From: VXNE01 sp965203615
GTDB lineage: Bacteria; Pseudomonadota; Gammaproteobacteria; Pseudomonadales; Azotimanducaceae
Reading direction: 5' to 3'
Length of the DNA stretch: 64,000 nucleotides
Assembly (NCBI GenBank): GCA_965203615.1
Contig: OZ241900.1
Coordinates: 2,976,001-3,040,000 of the forward strand
In this document: positions 44,433-55,286 of the stretch, piece by piece
Numbering within the stretch: position 1 is the stretch's first letter
Layout: every line of letters starts with the position of its first letter
Notes under the pieces: model-generated
What the model was told of the DNA's origin: nothing
What the model saw: only the letters and a program-made list of their open reading frames with translations
Databases searched by the model: none
Position numbers and translations under genes: made by a program

Positions 44433-44798
44433 TCATAGCCTGTAGCGCCGTGTGAGGTAGTAGTTCACGAGTTCCAGTCTGGCGGCGCAGCCTTCGGACT
44501 TGCCGTCGCACAACACCTTGACGTGTTCGTCGTCAGGGGTGCTCACCTTGTTCTCGTCGAAAGCCGCCTCGAGGCTGTCCTTCAGGCTTCGGGCCCGTGC
44601 GCGATTGAGTTCGCGCCTGCTGATCGGGCAGGTCCTGCATACCAGTTCGCGGAAGGTGATCGACTTGCCCAGCGAATACGCGGCTCGCGTGTTGATCTTT
44701 CCGCCGCCGGGGGTAACGGAGCCTGACGCGGACACGGGCACGGATACGACGGCCATGCCGGCGGCCAGCAGAACTCCAAGGCAAATCAGTCGCCGCAC
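44433..44798 (-). CDS. Small exported protein with conserved-looking C-x-x-C pair
   Basis: A 121-residue protein with a signal peptide (MRRLICLGVLLAAGMAVV, cleavage near VSA-S) and a mature part of about 95 residues. VCRTCPISRREL gives a C-x-x-C; two more cysteines (VLCDGKSEGCAARL) could form a disulfide. I do not recognise the family. GTG 44798 is chosen since GGGAGG lies eight bases upstream and it puts the signal peptide first. Likely periplasmic, and cotranscribed with the barrel-protein gene. Confidence 0.65.
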   Translation of the reverse strand: MRRLICLGVLLAAGMAVVSVPVSASGSVTPGGGKINTRAAYSLGKSITFRELVCRTCPISRRELNRARARSLKDSLEAAFDENKVSTPDDEHVKVLCDGKSEGCAARLELVNYYLTRRYRL

Positions 44799-45080
44799 TC
44801 CGTATCCTCCCTTCGGCCTGAACAAGTCAGCACGGTGAACTTCCGTTTCGAAAGGCCGTAGTACATAAAACAATAAGTAATTGCAATAAGTTGCCCGAGT
44901 TTCGATTGCTGCGGGCTAGGAAAATTCCCCGGATTTGCGAAATAGCGGGTTACCAGGTTGCGCGGATTCCCGAAGATGCACCCCTGCTGCAGCGCTGTCG
45001 GAAGGGGCATGCGGACCGGCAACGGCCTCAGCCGGGGACGCAAAGGTTGGCTGGCCGCGCGCGATGCGGCTGTTGATGTT
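44799..45080. other. Intergenic stretch, no gene recognised
   Basis: AT-rich around 44860-44890, consistent with the promoter of the small exported gene. Further right a plus-strand text GGCAACGGCCTCAGCCGGGG followed by ACGCAAAGG (about 45017-45045) recalls the 5' core of a cyclic-di-GMP (GEMM-I) riboswitch, but the rest of the aptamer is not found and no plus-strand gene follows, so no RNA is claimed. Confidence 0.35.
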
Positions 45081-46328
45081 CTACACCAGCGCCTGGTACA
45101 CGAGCCGTTGGAATACCTCCGAGTAGTTGTTGTTCGGCATCGTGCCGGCACTCAGCACCTGGGTAAGGCAGACCCCCAGCAGTTCCTCCTTCGGGTCGGC
45201 AAAGTAGGTGGTTCCGGCCGCGCCGCCCCATCCGTACGTGCCGGCGGAGCGAATCAGCGGAAAGCCGTCACGCCCATGGTAGACGGCAACGCCCAGACCC
45301 CAATGAAAACCGCGGTCGAAGGGAGTCTGCAGGTCCGCCGTGTGGTTGCCGAGCATCATGTCGACCGTCTTGCGGCCGAGGATGCGTACACCGTCGAGTT
45401 CGCCCCCGTTCAGCAGCATCTGGCCGAAACGCGCGTAGTCGCCGGCCGTGGAAAGGATGCCCCCGCTGTCGCCGCCGACGCCGAACTCGGTTCGGGGGCC
45501 GACGTGTTTCTCGCTCGTCTCTGCCTTCTCCGCTGCCACGAGGCGGACTTCGTCTTCTTCCTCGCGCGGCACGTAACACGTGCCGAAACGATTCAACGCG
45601 CCGTCCTTGAGGTAGAAGTCCGTATCCACCATTCCCAGGGGCTCGAAGATGTTGTCCCGGAAGAAGGCGTCCAGGGGCTGTTCGCAGACCTCGGCAAGGA
45701 CGGCGCCGAGCACGGGATACCCGATGTGATAGACGAACCGCTCTCCCGGCTGTGCGGCGAGCGGAATCTCGGCGAGCGCCCGCACGCGCTCGCGGTTGCC
45801 CGGCAGCGGCGAGTCGTCGTCGCGGGACATCCAGCCCAGGGTCTTGAGCGCATCGCCGTATTGCTGGCGATAGAACATTGGCATCGTCGCAGCGTCGGTA
45901 AAGCTCGTGGTGTTGGCGATGCAGTCGCGAATCGTGACCGGTCGCCTGGCCGGTTCTGTCGTCATCGGCAGGTTCGGGACACGCACCTCGCTGTGCGCGA
46001 ACTCGGGAAGGAACTTCGCGACGGGGTCGTCCGGTGCCAGCACGCCGCGCTCGAACAAAATCATCGTGGCGACGCTGGCGACGGGCTTGGTGTTGGAGTA
46101 CATCCGGCACAGCGTATCGGTTGTCGCGGGCACGCCGGTGTCGAAGTCGAGCACGCCGCGCGCTTCAAGGTGGACCAGTTGTCCGCGGCGGGCGACGAGC
46201 GTTATGAGGTTGGGGACGCGCCTGTCGTCCACGAACGCCTGCATGGCGGGACCGATGCGCGACAGGCGTTCCGGGTCGAAGCCAAGGGTCTTGGGGTCGC
46301 CAACCGGCAGCGGGGACGCATCGGTCAT
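45081..46328 (-). CDS. Beta-lactamase-family serine hydrolase (class C/esterase-like)
   Basis: A 415-residue penicillin-binding-fold hydrolase. The catalytic S-x-x-K is SNTK in YSNTKPVASV. The second motif is likely YHIGY (family Y-x-N/Y-S-N). A later glycine-rich AGTYGWGGAAGTTYF corresponds to the third motif (HxG-like). There is no signal peptide, so this is probably a cytoplasmic esterase or transesterase of the EstB type, not an antibiotic-resistance enzyme. AAGAGGAATC lies before the ATG. Confidence 0.85.
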   Translation of the reverse strand: MTDASPLPVGDPKTLGFDPERLSRIGPAMQAFVDDRRVPNLITLVARRGQLVHLEARGVLDFDTGVPATTDTLCRMYSNTKPVASVATMILFERGVLAPDDPVAKFLPEFAHSEVRVPNLPMTTEPARRPVTIRDCIANTTSFTDAATMPMFYRQQYGDALKTLGWMSRDDDSPLPGNRERVRALAEIPLAAQPGERFVYHIGYPVLGAVLAEVCEQPLDAFFRDNIFEPLGMVDTDFYLKDGALNRFGTCYVPREEEDEVRLVAAEKAETSEKHVGPRTEFGVGGDSGGILSTAGDYARFGQMLLNGGELDGVRILGRKTVDMMLGNHTADLQTPFDRGFHWGLGVAVYHGRDGFPLIRSAGTYGWGGAAGTTYFADPKEELLGVCLTQVLSAGTMPNNNYSEVFQRLVYQALV

Positions 46329-46449
46329 GCTGATTCCTCTTGCGAATACGTGGCGCGCGACGTTACCACATGGACGCGGGCCGGTGCGTTTGGCAACCGT
46401 TCGCGCCGAGTGAAACAATGGACCCGAGTCGTTCACCCGGGGGTCACCG

Positions 46450-47298
46450 GTGCCGGTCATCGTTCCGCCGATCAAGAGCCAGGGAATCAAGACCAAGCTG
46501 GTGCCGTGGATCCAGTCGCTCGTTCCCGATGCGACAGGCCGCTGGATCGAACCGTTCCTCGGCACGGGCGTGGTCGCGTTCAACTGCGGCTTTCCGCGCG
46601 CGGTGCTGGGCGACGCCAATCCGCATGTCATCCGGTTCTACCGGCAAGTGCAGCGGGGCGTCATCTGTCCCGATGGCGTGCGGGCATACCTGGAGGCGGA
46701 GGGAGCGAATCTTCGCGCCGCCGGTGGAACGCACTACAACCGCATCCGGGAAAGATTCAACCGAACCCACGATCCGCTGGACTTCCTGTTCCTGTCCCGT
46801 GCCGGCTTCAACGGCATGATGCGTTTCAACCAGCGCGGCGAGTGGAACATCCCGTTCTGCAAGAACCCGAACCGGTTCAGCAGGGCGTACATCACGAAGA
46901 TCGTGAACCAGGTTGACAGGGCGGGGCGGGCGATCGCAAGGGACTGGCGTTTCCTGCACGCGCCGTTCGCGAAAGTCATCGGCATGGCGGGAGCGGACGA
47001 TGTCATCTACTGCGACCCTCCCTATTGGGGAAGGTACGCCGACTACTACAGCGGCTGGACGGAAGCGGACGAGGGAAGGCTATTCGATGCGCTGTCGACG
47101 ACCAGGGCGCGCTTCCTGCTGTCGACCTGGCACCACAACGCGTACCGCGAAAACGACATGGTGAAGCGCTACTGGAGCAGGTTCCACATCGCGACCAGGG
47201 ATCACTTCTACCACGCTGGCGGCAGGATGCGGAACCGGAACGCCATGGTGGAAGCCCTGGTCTGCAATTTCGAACCGGGCGGCGCGCCTCGAGGTTGA
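46450..47298 (+). CDS. Dam/D12-class N6-adenine DNA methyltransferase
   Basis: A 282-residue methylase of the alpha (D12) class. PPIKSQGIKTKLVPWI is the customary K-x-x-L start, EPFLGTG (34-40) binds AdoMet, SRAGFNGMMRFN carries the target region, and the catalytic motif is YCDPPYWG. It lies alone on the plus strand with no restriction endonuclease next to it, so it may be a regulatory or phage-derived orphan methylase. Many D12 enzymes recognise GATC; the specificity here is not readable. The GTG at 46450 is the start; its upstream region offers no strong ribosome-binding site. Confidence 0.88.
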   Translation: MPVIVPPIKSQGIKTKLVPWIQSLVPDATGRWIEPFLGTGVVAFNCGFPRAVLGDANPHVIRFYRQVQRGVICPDGVRAYLEAEGANLRAAGGTHYNRIRERFNRTHDPLDFLFLSRAGFNGMMRFNQRGEWNIPFCKNPNRFSRAYITKIVNQVDRAGRAIARDWRFLHAPFAKVIGMAGADDVIYCDPPYWGRYADYYSGWTEADEGRLFDALSTTRARFLLSTWHHNAYRENDMVKRYWSRFHIATRDHFYHAGGRMRNRNAMVEALVCNFEPGGAPRG

Positions 47299-47360
47299 CT
47301 CTTCGCAATGACCCGTGGTCATGCAACATAATGACAGGCGGGCACTCGCGGGAGGAAGAC

Positions 47361-48356
47361 ATGGTGGAGGCATATCGGATCATCGGTGCGGAGGAGTCGC
47401 CGTATTCGGTCAAGGTGCGGGCGTACTTCCGCTACAAGGGGATTCCGCACGAATGGTTGTCGCGTGTTGAGGCATCCGAGCTGTACGACAGGCACGCGCG
47501 TTTGCCGCTGGTTCCTCTGGTGGTGACTCCGGACGACCGCGGCATGCAGGACTCGACGCCGATCATCGATGCGCTCGAGCCGGAATTCAGCGAACGCGGC
47601 ATCCATCCTCCCGACCCCGTCGCCGCGTTCGTTTCGGTGCTGCTGGAGGAATTCGGCGACGAATGGGGCAACAAGTGGATGTTCCACCTGCGCTGGGCCC
47701 GCGAGATCGATCAGGTGGGCTGTGCCCGGAGGCTCGCGGCGATGATGCGGCCGAACGCGACGGACGCGGAGATCGACGAGGCCGCGAAGGTGGTTCGGGA
47801 GCGAATGGTCAACCGCGTCTGGTTCGTCGGCTCCAACGCGGTGACGGCGCCGCAGATCGAACAGTCCTTCAAGGACGCGCTCGGTTTTCTGGAGTCACAT
47901 CTCGCTACCCGCCCGTATCTCTTCGGCGGACGCCCGGCGTTCGCCGACTTCGGGCTCTGGGGTCAGCTTTATACCTCCCGGCGCGATCACACGCCGCGGC
48001 AGATCATCGAGGCCAGCGCCCCCGGCGTGTCCGCCTGGATCGACCGCATGCTGGCGCCGGTGGCCATGGGTGAGTTCGAGCCGTGGGAGTCGCTGGCGCC
48101 GTCCCTGACGCCGCTCCTGGCCGACCAGGTTGGCGCGCTGTTCCTGCCATGGAGCGTGGCGAACGCCGCCGCCATCGAAGCGGGCGAAGAGGAATTCACG
48201 GTGGAACTCAAGGGCAACGCCTGGACGCAGCGGCCACAGAAGTACCATGCACGCTCGCTCGGCGTCCTGAAATCAAAGTATGAGCGGGTCAGCGGTGACG
48301 AGCGCGTCAACGCCCTGCTGCGCGAAACGGGCTGTCTTGCCCACCTGGCTGGCTAG
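47361..48356 (+). CDS. Glutathione S-transferase-like protein
   Basis: A 331-residue protein. The N-terminal thioredoxin-like domain (AYRIIGAEESPYSVKVRAYFRYKGIPHEW, then the cis-proline LPLVPLVV and DSTPIIDALE) and the helical C-terminal domain (ATRPYLFGGRPAFADFGLWGQL, with the N-capping box) are those of GSTs. An extra C-terminal extension of about 80 residues ends the protein. SPYS could provide the active-site serine. GGAGGAAG precedes the ATG. It may conjugate or reduce a small compound. The end overlaps acnA by four bases, convergently. Confidence 0.82.
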   Translation: MVEAYRIIGAEESPYSVKVRAYFRYKGIPHEWLSRVEASELYDRHARLPLVPLVVTPDDRGMQDSTPIIDALEPEFSERGIHPPDPVAAFVSVLLEEFGDEWGNKWMFHLRWAREIDQVGCARRLAAMMRPNATDAEIDEAAKVVRERMVNRVWFVGSNAVTAPQIEQSFKDALGFLESHLATRPYLFGGRPAFADFGLWGQLYTSRRDHTPRQIIEASAPGVSAWIDRMLAPVAMGEFEPWESLAPSLTPLLADQVGALFLPWSVANAAAIEAGEEEFTVELKGNAWTQRPQKYHARSLGVLKSKYERVSGDERVNALLRETGCLAHLAG

Positions 48357-51022
48357 CTCTCCGCCACCAGCTTGTTCAGCACGAACTGCAGGATGCCGCC
48401 GGCGCGGTAGTACTCGATCTCGTTTTCCGTATCGAGGCGGCTCTGCACGACGAAGGTCTCCGTGCCGCCGTCTTCGCGCCGGACCGTGAGGTCGAGGTCC
48501 TGCCTGGGTTCGATACCGTCTGCGTCTTCCGGTAGTGCGATGTCCACGATCTCGTCCCCCGTGAGCCCGAGGCTGGCGCGGGAGTCGCCGTCGCTGAACA
48601 CCAGGGGCAGCACGCCCATGCCGATCAGGTTGGAACGGTGGATCCGCTCGAAACTCTCGGCGATCACGGCGCGGACGCCGAGCAGCCGGGTGCCCTTGGC
48701 CGCCCAGTCCCGGCTCGATCCGGTGCCGTACTCCTTGCCGGCGAAGATCACCAGCGGCGTGCCCTCGCCCTGGTATCGCACCGCGGCGTCGTAGATCGAT
48801 ATCCGGTCGCCGCTCGGGATGTGGGTGGTATAGCCGCCCTCCACGCCGGGGACCATTTCGTTCCTGATGCGGATGTTGGCGAAAGCGCCGCGCATCATCA
48901 CCTCGTGGTTGCCGCGGCGCGACCCGTAGGAGTTGAACTGCGCGACCTGCACGCCGGCCTGTTGCAGGTACTCGCCGGCCGGGCTGGCGGGCTGGATCAT
49001 GCCCGCGGGCGAGATGTGATCGGTCGTGACGGAGTCGCCGAGCACGGCGAGAATGCGCGCGCCCGATACTTCCACGCCCTGTTGCAGGTCGCCTCCGACG
49101 CTAAAGAACGGCGGTTGCTTGATATAGGTCGAGTTTTCCCAGCCATAGGTGCTGGAATCGTCGATGTCGATGCCGCGCCAGGCCTCGGGCCCGGCGAAGA
49201 CGTCGGCGTATTCGCGACGGAACATGTCGGCGGATACCGCCGCCACGACATCCGCGATCTCCGCGTTGCTCGGCCAGATATCGGCCAGGTAGACGTCCTC
49301 GCCTTCCGGGTCCTGTCCGACGGGTTGCGATGCGAGGTCGATGCGCACGGTGCCGGCGATCGCGTAGGCGACCACCAGCGGCGGCGAAGCGAGCCAGTTG
49401 GCCCGGACTTCCTGGTGCACCCGGCCCTCGAAGTTGCGATTGCCCGACAGCACCGACGAGACGACCAGGTCGCCGCTCTCGATCGCCGCCGAGATCGGCT
49501 CGGGAAGCGGCCCGGAGTTGCCGATGCAAGTCGTGCAGCCATAGCCCACGAGGTTGAATCCGAGCTGGTCAAGGGACTCCTGCAGTCCGGCCCCGGCGAG
49601 ATACTCGGTGACGACCTTCGACCCCGGCGCCAGGGACGTCTTGACCCACGGCTTGACCGACAGGCCGCGCGCGAGCGCCTTCTTCGCCACCAGGCCGGCG
49701 CCGAGCATGACCGCGGGATTGGACGTGTTGGTGCAGGATGTGATCGCCGCGATGACGACGTCGCCGTCGCTGAGGTCATAGTCCGCGCCCGGAACCGGCG
49801 CCGATGCGGAAGCGCGGCGGCCTTGCAGTTCGAGCGACTCCTCGAACGCGCGATCGAGGTCCGACATGGCGACGCGATCCTGGGGACGGCGTGGACCCGC
49901 CAGCGCCGCCTGCACGCTGCCGAGGTCGAGTTCGACGGTGTCCGTGAACACCGGTTCAGGCCCTTCCTCGCGCCACAGGCCCTGTGCCCTGGCATACGCT
50001 TCCACGAGGGCGACGGTCTTCTCCGGCCGACCCGAAAGCTCGAGGTAGTTGATCGTTTCACGATCGACGGGGAACAGCCCGCAGGTGGCGCCGTACTCCG
50101 GCGCCATGTTGGCGATGGTCGCCCGGTCGGCCAGCGGCAGGTTGTCGAGACCGTCGCCGTAGAACTCGACGAATTTCCCGACGACGCCGTGCTCGCGCAG
50201 GATCTCGACGACGCGAAGCACCAGGTCGGTGGCGGTGATGCCCTCCGGCAACGCTCCGCCGAGCCGGAAACCGACGACGTCCGGGATGAGCATCGAGATG
50301 GGCTGTCCGAGCATCGCCGCCTCCGCCTCGATGCCGCCCACGCCCCATCCGAGCACGCCGAGGCCGTTGATCATCGTGGTGTGGCTGTCGGTCCCTACCA
50401 GCGTGTCGGGATAGGCGAGCGTGCGGCCGTTTTCCCGGCTGGTCCATACGCCGCTGGCAAGGTATTCGAGGTTCACCTGGTGACAGATGCCGGTGCCCGG
50501 CGGCACTACCCGGAAGTTGTCGAACGCCTGCTGTCCCCAGCGCAGGAAGCGATAGCGCTCGCGGTTTCGCTGCATCTCCAGTTCCACGTTCGCCTCGAAT
50601 GCCGCGGGCGCGCCGAAGCGGTCCACCATGACCGAGTGGTCGACCACGAGGTCGACCGGCGAGAGCGGATTGATGATGCCGGGATCGCCGCCCGCCGCGA
50701 CGACGGCGCTGCGCATGGCCGCGAGATCGGCCACCGCGGGAACGCCGGTGAAATCCTGCATCAGCACCCGCGCCGGCCGGTAGGCGATCTCCCTTGCGTC
50801 TGGCGCGTCGTCTGCCCAGCAACCGAGCGCGCGCACGTCCTCCGCGTCAACGGTGCTGCCGTCCTCGAATCGAAGCAGGTTCTCGAGCAGCACCTTGAGC
50901 GAGACGGGCAGCCGCTCGGAGTCTCCCGCACCGTTGCTCGCCGCATCGGGCAGGCTGAAGTAATCGTATTCGTCTCCGTCGACCACAAGGGTCCGACGGG
51001 CGTTGAAAGTATCGCGGCTCAT
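48353..51022 (-). CDS. acnA: Aconitate hydratase A
   Basis: An 889-residue aconitase of the AcnA/IRP type. The three cluster cysteines are in ITSCTNTSNP and GYGCTTCIGNSG; further family text includes LVGTDSHTTMINGLGVLGWGVGGIEAEA and FAGKEYGTGSSRDWAAKG. It carries a 4Fe-4S cluster and interconverts citrate and isocitrate in the TCA cycle; AcnA forms tend to be the oxidative-stress-stable type. Start at ATG 51022. Divergent from dnaG across about 130 bases. Confidence 0.96.
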   Translation of the reverse strand: MSRDTFNARRTLVVDGDEYDYFSLPDAASNGAGDSERLPVSLKVLLENLLRFEDGSTVDAEDVRALGCWADDAPDAREIAYRPARVLMQDFTGVPAVADLAAMRSAVVAAGGDPGIINPLSPVDLVVDHSVMVDRFGAPAAFEANVELEMQRNRERYRFLRWGQQAFDNFRVVPPGTGICHQVNLEYLASGVWTSRENGRTLAYPDTLVGTDSHTTMINGLGVLGWGVGGIEAEAAMLGQPISMLIPDVVGFRLGGALPEGITATDLVLRVVEILREHGVVGKFVEFYGDGLDNLPLADRATIANMAPEYGATCGLFPVDRETINYLELSGRPEKTVALVEAYARAQGLWREEGPEPVFTDTVELDLGSVQAALAGPRRPQDRVAMSDLDRAFEESLELQGRRASASAPVPGADYDLSDGDVVIAAITSCTNTSNPAVMLGAGLVAKKALARGLSVKPWVKTSLAPGSKVVTEYLAGAGLQESLDQLGFNLVGYGCTTCIGNSGPLPEPISAAIESGDLVVSSVLSGNRNFEGRVHQEVRANWLASPPLVVAYAIAGTVRIDLASQPVGQDPEGEDVYLADIWPSNAEIADVVAAVSADMFRREYADVFAGPEAWRGIDIDDSSTYGWENSTYIKQPPFFSVGGDLQQGVEVSGARILAVLGDSVTTDHISPAGMIQPASPAGEYLQQAGVQVAQFNSYGSRRGNHEVMMRGAFANIRIRNEMVPGVEGGYTTHIPSGDRISIYDAAVRYQGEGTPLVIFAGKEYGTGSSRDWAAKGTRLLGVRAVIAESFERIHRSNLIGMGVLPLVFSDGDSRASLGLTGDEIVDIALPEDADGIEPRQDLDLTVRREDGGTETFVVQSRLDTENEIEYYRAGGILQFVLNKLVAES

Positions 51023-51155
51023 GGGCGCTCGGATATCCGGGGAGCCGGTTATTTTGCCAGAAACGGGGCGGCGCCCGACCGCTCCGAATCGGGCTGGGTC
51101 AAAAACCTCCGGCGCTCCTACCTTTCGCGCCCCGGAAGCGTTAATCTGATCGCCA

Positions 51156-52970
51156 ATGGCTGGCCGTATTCCGCAGTCCTTTATCAACGATCTTCTTGAG
51201 CGGATCGACATCGTCGACCTCATCGACGCGCGCGTGAAACTGACGAAGGCCGGGAAGTCCTACAAGGCCTGCTGTCCCTTCCACCAGGAAAAGACACCCT
51301 CGTTCCACGTCACTCCCGAACGGGGCTACAAGTGCTTCGGGTGCGGCGCGGGCGGCACCGCGCTGACCTTCCTGATGGAGCACGACCGCATGGAGTTCGT
51401 CGAGGCCGTCGAGGCGCTCGCGGCCATCGCCCACGTCGAGGTGCCGAGGGAAGGCGGGGGGCGGATCGAGAAGCCCGACACGGGGCTCTACGAACTGCTT
51501 GCCGAGGCGGCGAAGCTGTACCGCCGCGCCTTGCGCGAACACCAGGAAGCGATCGACTACCTGAAACAGCGCGGGCTCGACGGCGAGACCGCGCATCGGT
51601 TCGGTATCGGCTACGCGCCGCCGGGGTGGGATTTCCTGAAGACCCGGATGGACGCCGAAGCGGACAGGATGGTCGATGCGGGGCTGCTGGCGCGAAACGA
51701 CGCGGGTCGCACGTATGATCGGTTCAGGGCCAGGATCATTTTCCCGATTCGCGATTCCAGGGGACGGGTGGTGGCTTTCGGCGGGCGCCTCATGCCCGAT
51801 GCGGACGCAGGCCCCAAGTACATGAACTCGCCGGAGACGCCGGTGTTCCACAAGGCGCGCGAACTGTATGGACTCTACGAGGCCAGGCACGCCACGCGCC
51901 GTGACCATGGGCGAGCCCTCGACCGGCTGATCGTCGTCGAGGGGTACATGGACGTGGTCGCCCTCGCCCAGAACGGGATACCGAACGCCGTCGCCACCCT
52001 GGGCACGGCGGTCGGCACGGAACACTTCGAGAAACTCTATCGGAACACGCCCGAAGTGGTGTGCTGCTTCGACGGCGATCGGGCTGGAAGACAGGCGGGT
52101 TGGCGCGCGCTCGAGGCGAGTCTTCCGTCATTGCGGGCCGGCCGCCAGTGCAAGTTCGTATTCCTGCCGGAAGGCGAAGACCCGGACAGTCTCGTCCGGA
52201 GCGAGGGCAGGGCGAAGCTCGAGGAGCGCATCGCGGATTCGACCGCTGCCGGGGACTATCTCGTCGAGGAGTTGTCCAGGGGCATCGACCTGGGATCCAT
52301 GGACGCCCGTGCGCGATTGTGGGAACTCGCCAAACCGCATGTCTACCGCATCCCGAAAGGCGTGTTGCGAGACTTGCTGGTGGACCGCCTCGCGGGCATG
52401 GCGGGAGTGGATCCGAGTTCGCTCGACCCGCCGCCTGCAGAACCGGGACAACCGTGGATGGACGAGGCGCCGCCACCGCCGGATCCGGAGGCGCCGCCCG
52501 TGGCCCGCACGTCGGGACTTGATCGCCGGTTGCTCCGCTGCCTGCTGCAAAGGCCATCGCTCTTCCGGAAGCTGGACAGATCCCTGGTCGACGACCTGTT
52601 CGACGGGTCCGACGACGATTCGCTGTTCCTGCGCGTCGCACGGTGGGCGGAGAAGGATGGCGACGCCGATGCCTCGGTGCTGCTGGCGCGTTTCGTCCAG
52701 GAACCCGTTTACGATGAACTGCGCGATCTCGCCGACTCGGAACGGATGCTCGATGCCGAAGCGCTCGAAGCGGAGTTTGTCGATGGCGTCAGGCACTACG
52801 TCGAGGAACGTGCGCACCGCGACCTGCGCGCGCTGGTTGATTCGATCAAGAATGCCCCCACTAAGGAGAACATCGCGCGATACCTGAGCGCGTCGGGGGC
52901 CGCTCGGGGCAGGGCGGACGACGCCGGCGTCGAGACGTCGTCCGAAACGGAGCGGGCACCCGCGAAATAG
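51156..52970 (+). CDS. dnaG: DNA primase
   Basis: A 604-residue primase. Zinc finger: CCPFHQEKTPSFHV with YKCFGCGAGG; RNA polymerase core/TOPRIM with EGYMDVVALAQNG and DGDRAGRQAGWRA; a C-terminal domain for DnaB binding (from about 450). It makes RNA primers at the replication fork. It begins the macromolecular synthesis segment dnaG-rpoD; the usual rpsU gene in front is missing, replaced by divergent acnA. About 100 bases separate it from rpoD, which has its own promoter. Confidence 0.97.
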   Translation: MAGRIPQSFINDLLERIDIVDLIDARVKLTKAGKSYKACCPFHQEKTPSFHVTPERGYKCFGCGAGGTALTFLMEHDRMEFVEAVEALAAIAHVEVPREGGGRIEKPDTGLYELLAEAAKLYRRALREHQEAIDYLKQRGLDGETAHRFGIGYAPPGWDFLKTRMDAEADRMVDAGLLARNDAGRTYDRFRARIIFPIRDSRGRVVAFGGRLMPDADAGPKYMNSPETPVFHKARELYGLYEARHATRRDHGRALDRLIVVEGYMDVVALAQNGIPNAVATLGTAVGTEHFEKLYRNTPEVVCCFDGDRAGRQAGWRALEASLPSLRAGRQCKFVFLPEGEDPDSLVRSEGRAKLEERIADSTAAGDYLVEELSRGIDLGSMDARARLWELAKPHVYRIPKGVLRDLLVDRLAGMAGVDPSSLDPPPAEPGQPWMDEAPPPPDPEAPPVARTSGLDRRLLRCLLQRPSLFRKLDRSLVDDLFDGSDDDSLFLRVARWAEKDGDADASVLLARFVQEPVYDELRDLADSERMLDAEALEAEFVDGVRHYVEERAHRDLRALVDSIKNAPTKENIARYLSASGAARGRADDAGVETSSETERAPAK

Positions 52971-53017
52971 GCAGTATTGGAAGAAATTCCATGCCACTGA
53001 CGTCATAGGGAAACATG

Positions 53018-53023
53018 TATAAT
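53018..53023 (+). promoter_or_regulatory. -10 element of the rpoD promoter
   Basis: TATAAT matches the sigma-70 -10 consensus exactly. A weak -35 (CTGACG, 52997-53002) lies 15 bases upstream. Transcription would start at about 53030, right at the base of the hairpin described next. This would let rpoD be made independently of dnaG. Confidence 0.6.
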
Positions 53024-53029
53024 CGGCGG

Positions 53030-53047
53030 TTTGCCCGCTTGGGCAAA
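53030..53047 (+). promoter_or_regulatory. Hairpin in the rpoD leader
   Basis: TTTGCCC (53030-53036) and GGGCAAA (53041-53047) form a perfect 7-base-pair stem with loop GCTT. It begins at the expected transcript start and ends 20 bases before the rpoD ATG. It could stabilise the 5' end of the mRNA, or be the terminator of dnaG; no U-run follows it, which weakens the latter. Confidence 0.5.
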
Positions 53048-53067
53048 ACGTTCTAAATCGAGGGGTT

Positions 53068-54894
<1,827 letters not shown>

Positions 54895-54907
54895 CCAGGC
54901 CGCCTTC

Positions 54908-54938
54908 GGCCATACCTTTGGCCATACCTTTGGCCATA
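54908..54938 (+). repeat. Tandem 12-base repeat, about 2.6 copies
   Basis: GGCCATACCTTT occurs at 54908-54919 and 54920-54931, followed by GGCCATA at 54932-54938. It lies right after the rpoD stop and before the tRNA. The GGCC palindromes might fold weakly, but no terminator pattern is formed. Confidence 0.85.
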
Positions 54939-54945
54939 AAAAGTA

Positions 54946-54967
54946 CCGGTAGCGGTTAGACTACCGG
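54946..54967 (+). terminator. Hairpin between rpoD and the tRNA
   Basis: CCGGTAG (54946-54952) pairs perfectly with CTACCGG (54961-54967) over an 8-base loop. It stands after rpoD and four bases before the tRNA. It may end the rpoD transcript or be a processing site for a rpoD-tRNA cotranscript; there is no T-run after it. Confidence 0.4.
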
Positions 54968-54971
54968 CCAA

Positions 54972-55048
54972 GGGCCCATAGCTCAGTTGGTCAGAGCACT
55001 CGACTCATAATCGATCGGTCCCAGGTTCGAGTCCTGGTGGGCCCACCA
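54972..55048 (+). tRNA. tRNA with CAU anticodon (tRNA-Ile2 or elongator tRNA-Met)
   Basis: A 77-base cloverleaf with encoded CCA. Acceptor GGGCCCA/TGGGCCC, D-loop AGTTGGTCA, anticodon loop CTCATAA, T arm CCAGG-TTCGAGT-CCTGG. The CAU anticodon fits both elongator methionine tRNA and the minor isoleucine tRNA whose wobble C is changed to lysidine. The ACTCATAAT context with GA before and TC after is like E. coli ileX, so I lean to tRNA-Ile2. A C-T mismatch closes the anticodon stem at its outer end. The position after rpoD is common in gammaproteobacteria. Confidence 0.9.
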
Positions 55049-55286
55049 GTTCCCGATCAGGCGCCCGTTTGTGGGACACTTTTGCCCTGATTTGTCCATC
55101 AACGCGATTTGAGGGACATATGTGTCCCACAAACCGGCGGCGACTTGTCGTCCTGGCACTGCGCGGCGGTCGAGATGGTTGGCGGCTAAGGTTGCTGGCG
55201 AGGCTTTTCCTTGCGGAGACGGGCGTTCCCCATACACTGTTGTCCCGTCCCAACCACCCAAGCCAGACAGGCTGTGGAGGCCATCC
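55049..55286. other. tRNA-flanking stretch with a long-range inverted repeat
   Basis: No gene is supported. TTTGTGGGACA (55068-55078) is exactly repeated in inverted orientation as TGTCCCACAAA (55123-55133), with a further GGACA/TGTCC pair inside. Such structures next to the 3' end of a tRNA are often left by integrating elements, but no integrase or duplicated tRNA end is visible in the window. Confidence 0.45.

Noticed and set aside
45010..45050. Cyclic-di-GMP (GEMM-I) riboswitch-like text GGGGACGCAAAGG on the plus strand
   Set aside because: Only the 5' core resembles the aptamer; the 3' helix with its GGTAGC-like receptor does not follow, and no plus-strand gene lies downstream for over 1.3 kb.
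45081..46328. Antibiotic-resistance beta-lactamase
   Set aside because: No signal peptide, and motifs fit the esterase-like branch (S-x-x-K with YHIGY) better than a secreted class C enzyme.
54908..54938. CRISPR-like short repeats after rpoD
   Set aside because: Contiguous 12-base tandem units without spacers and no cas genes.
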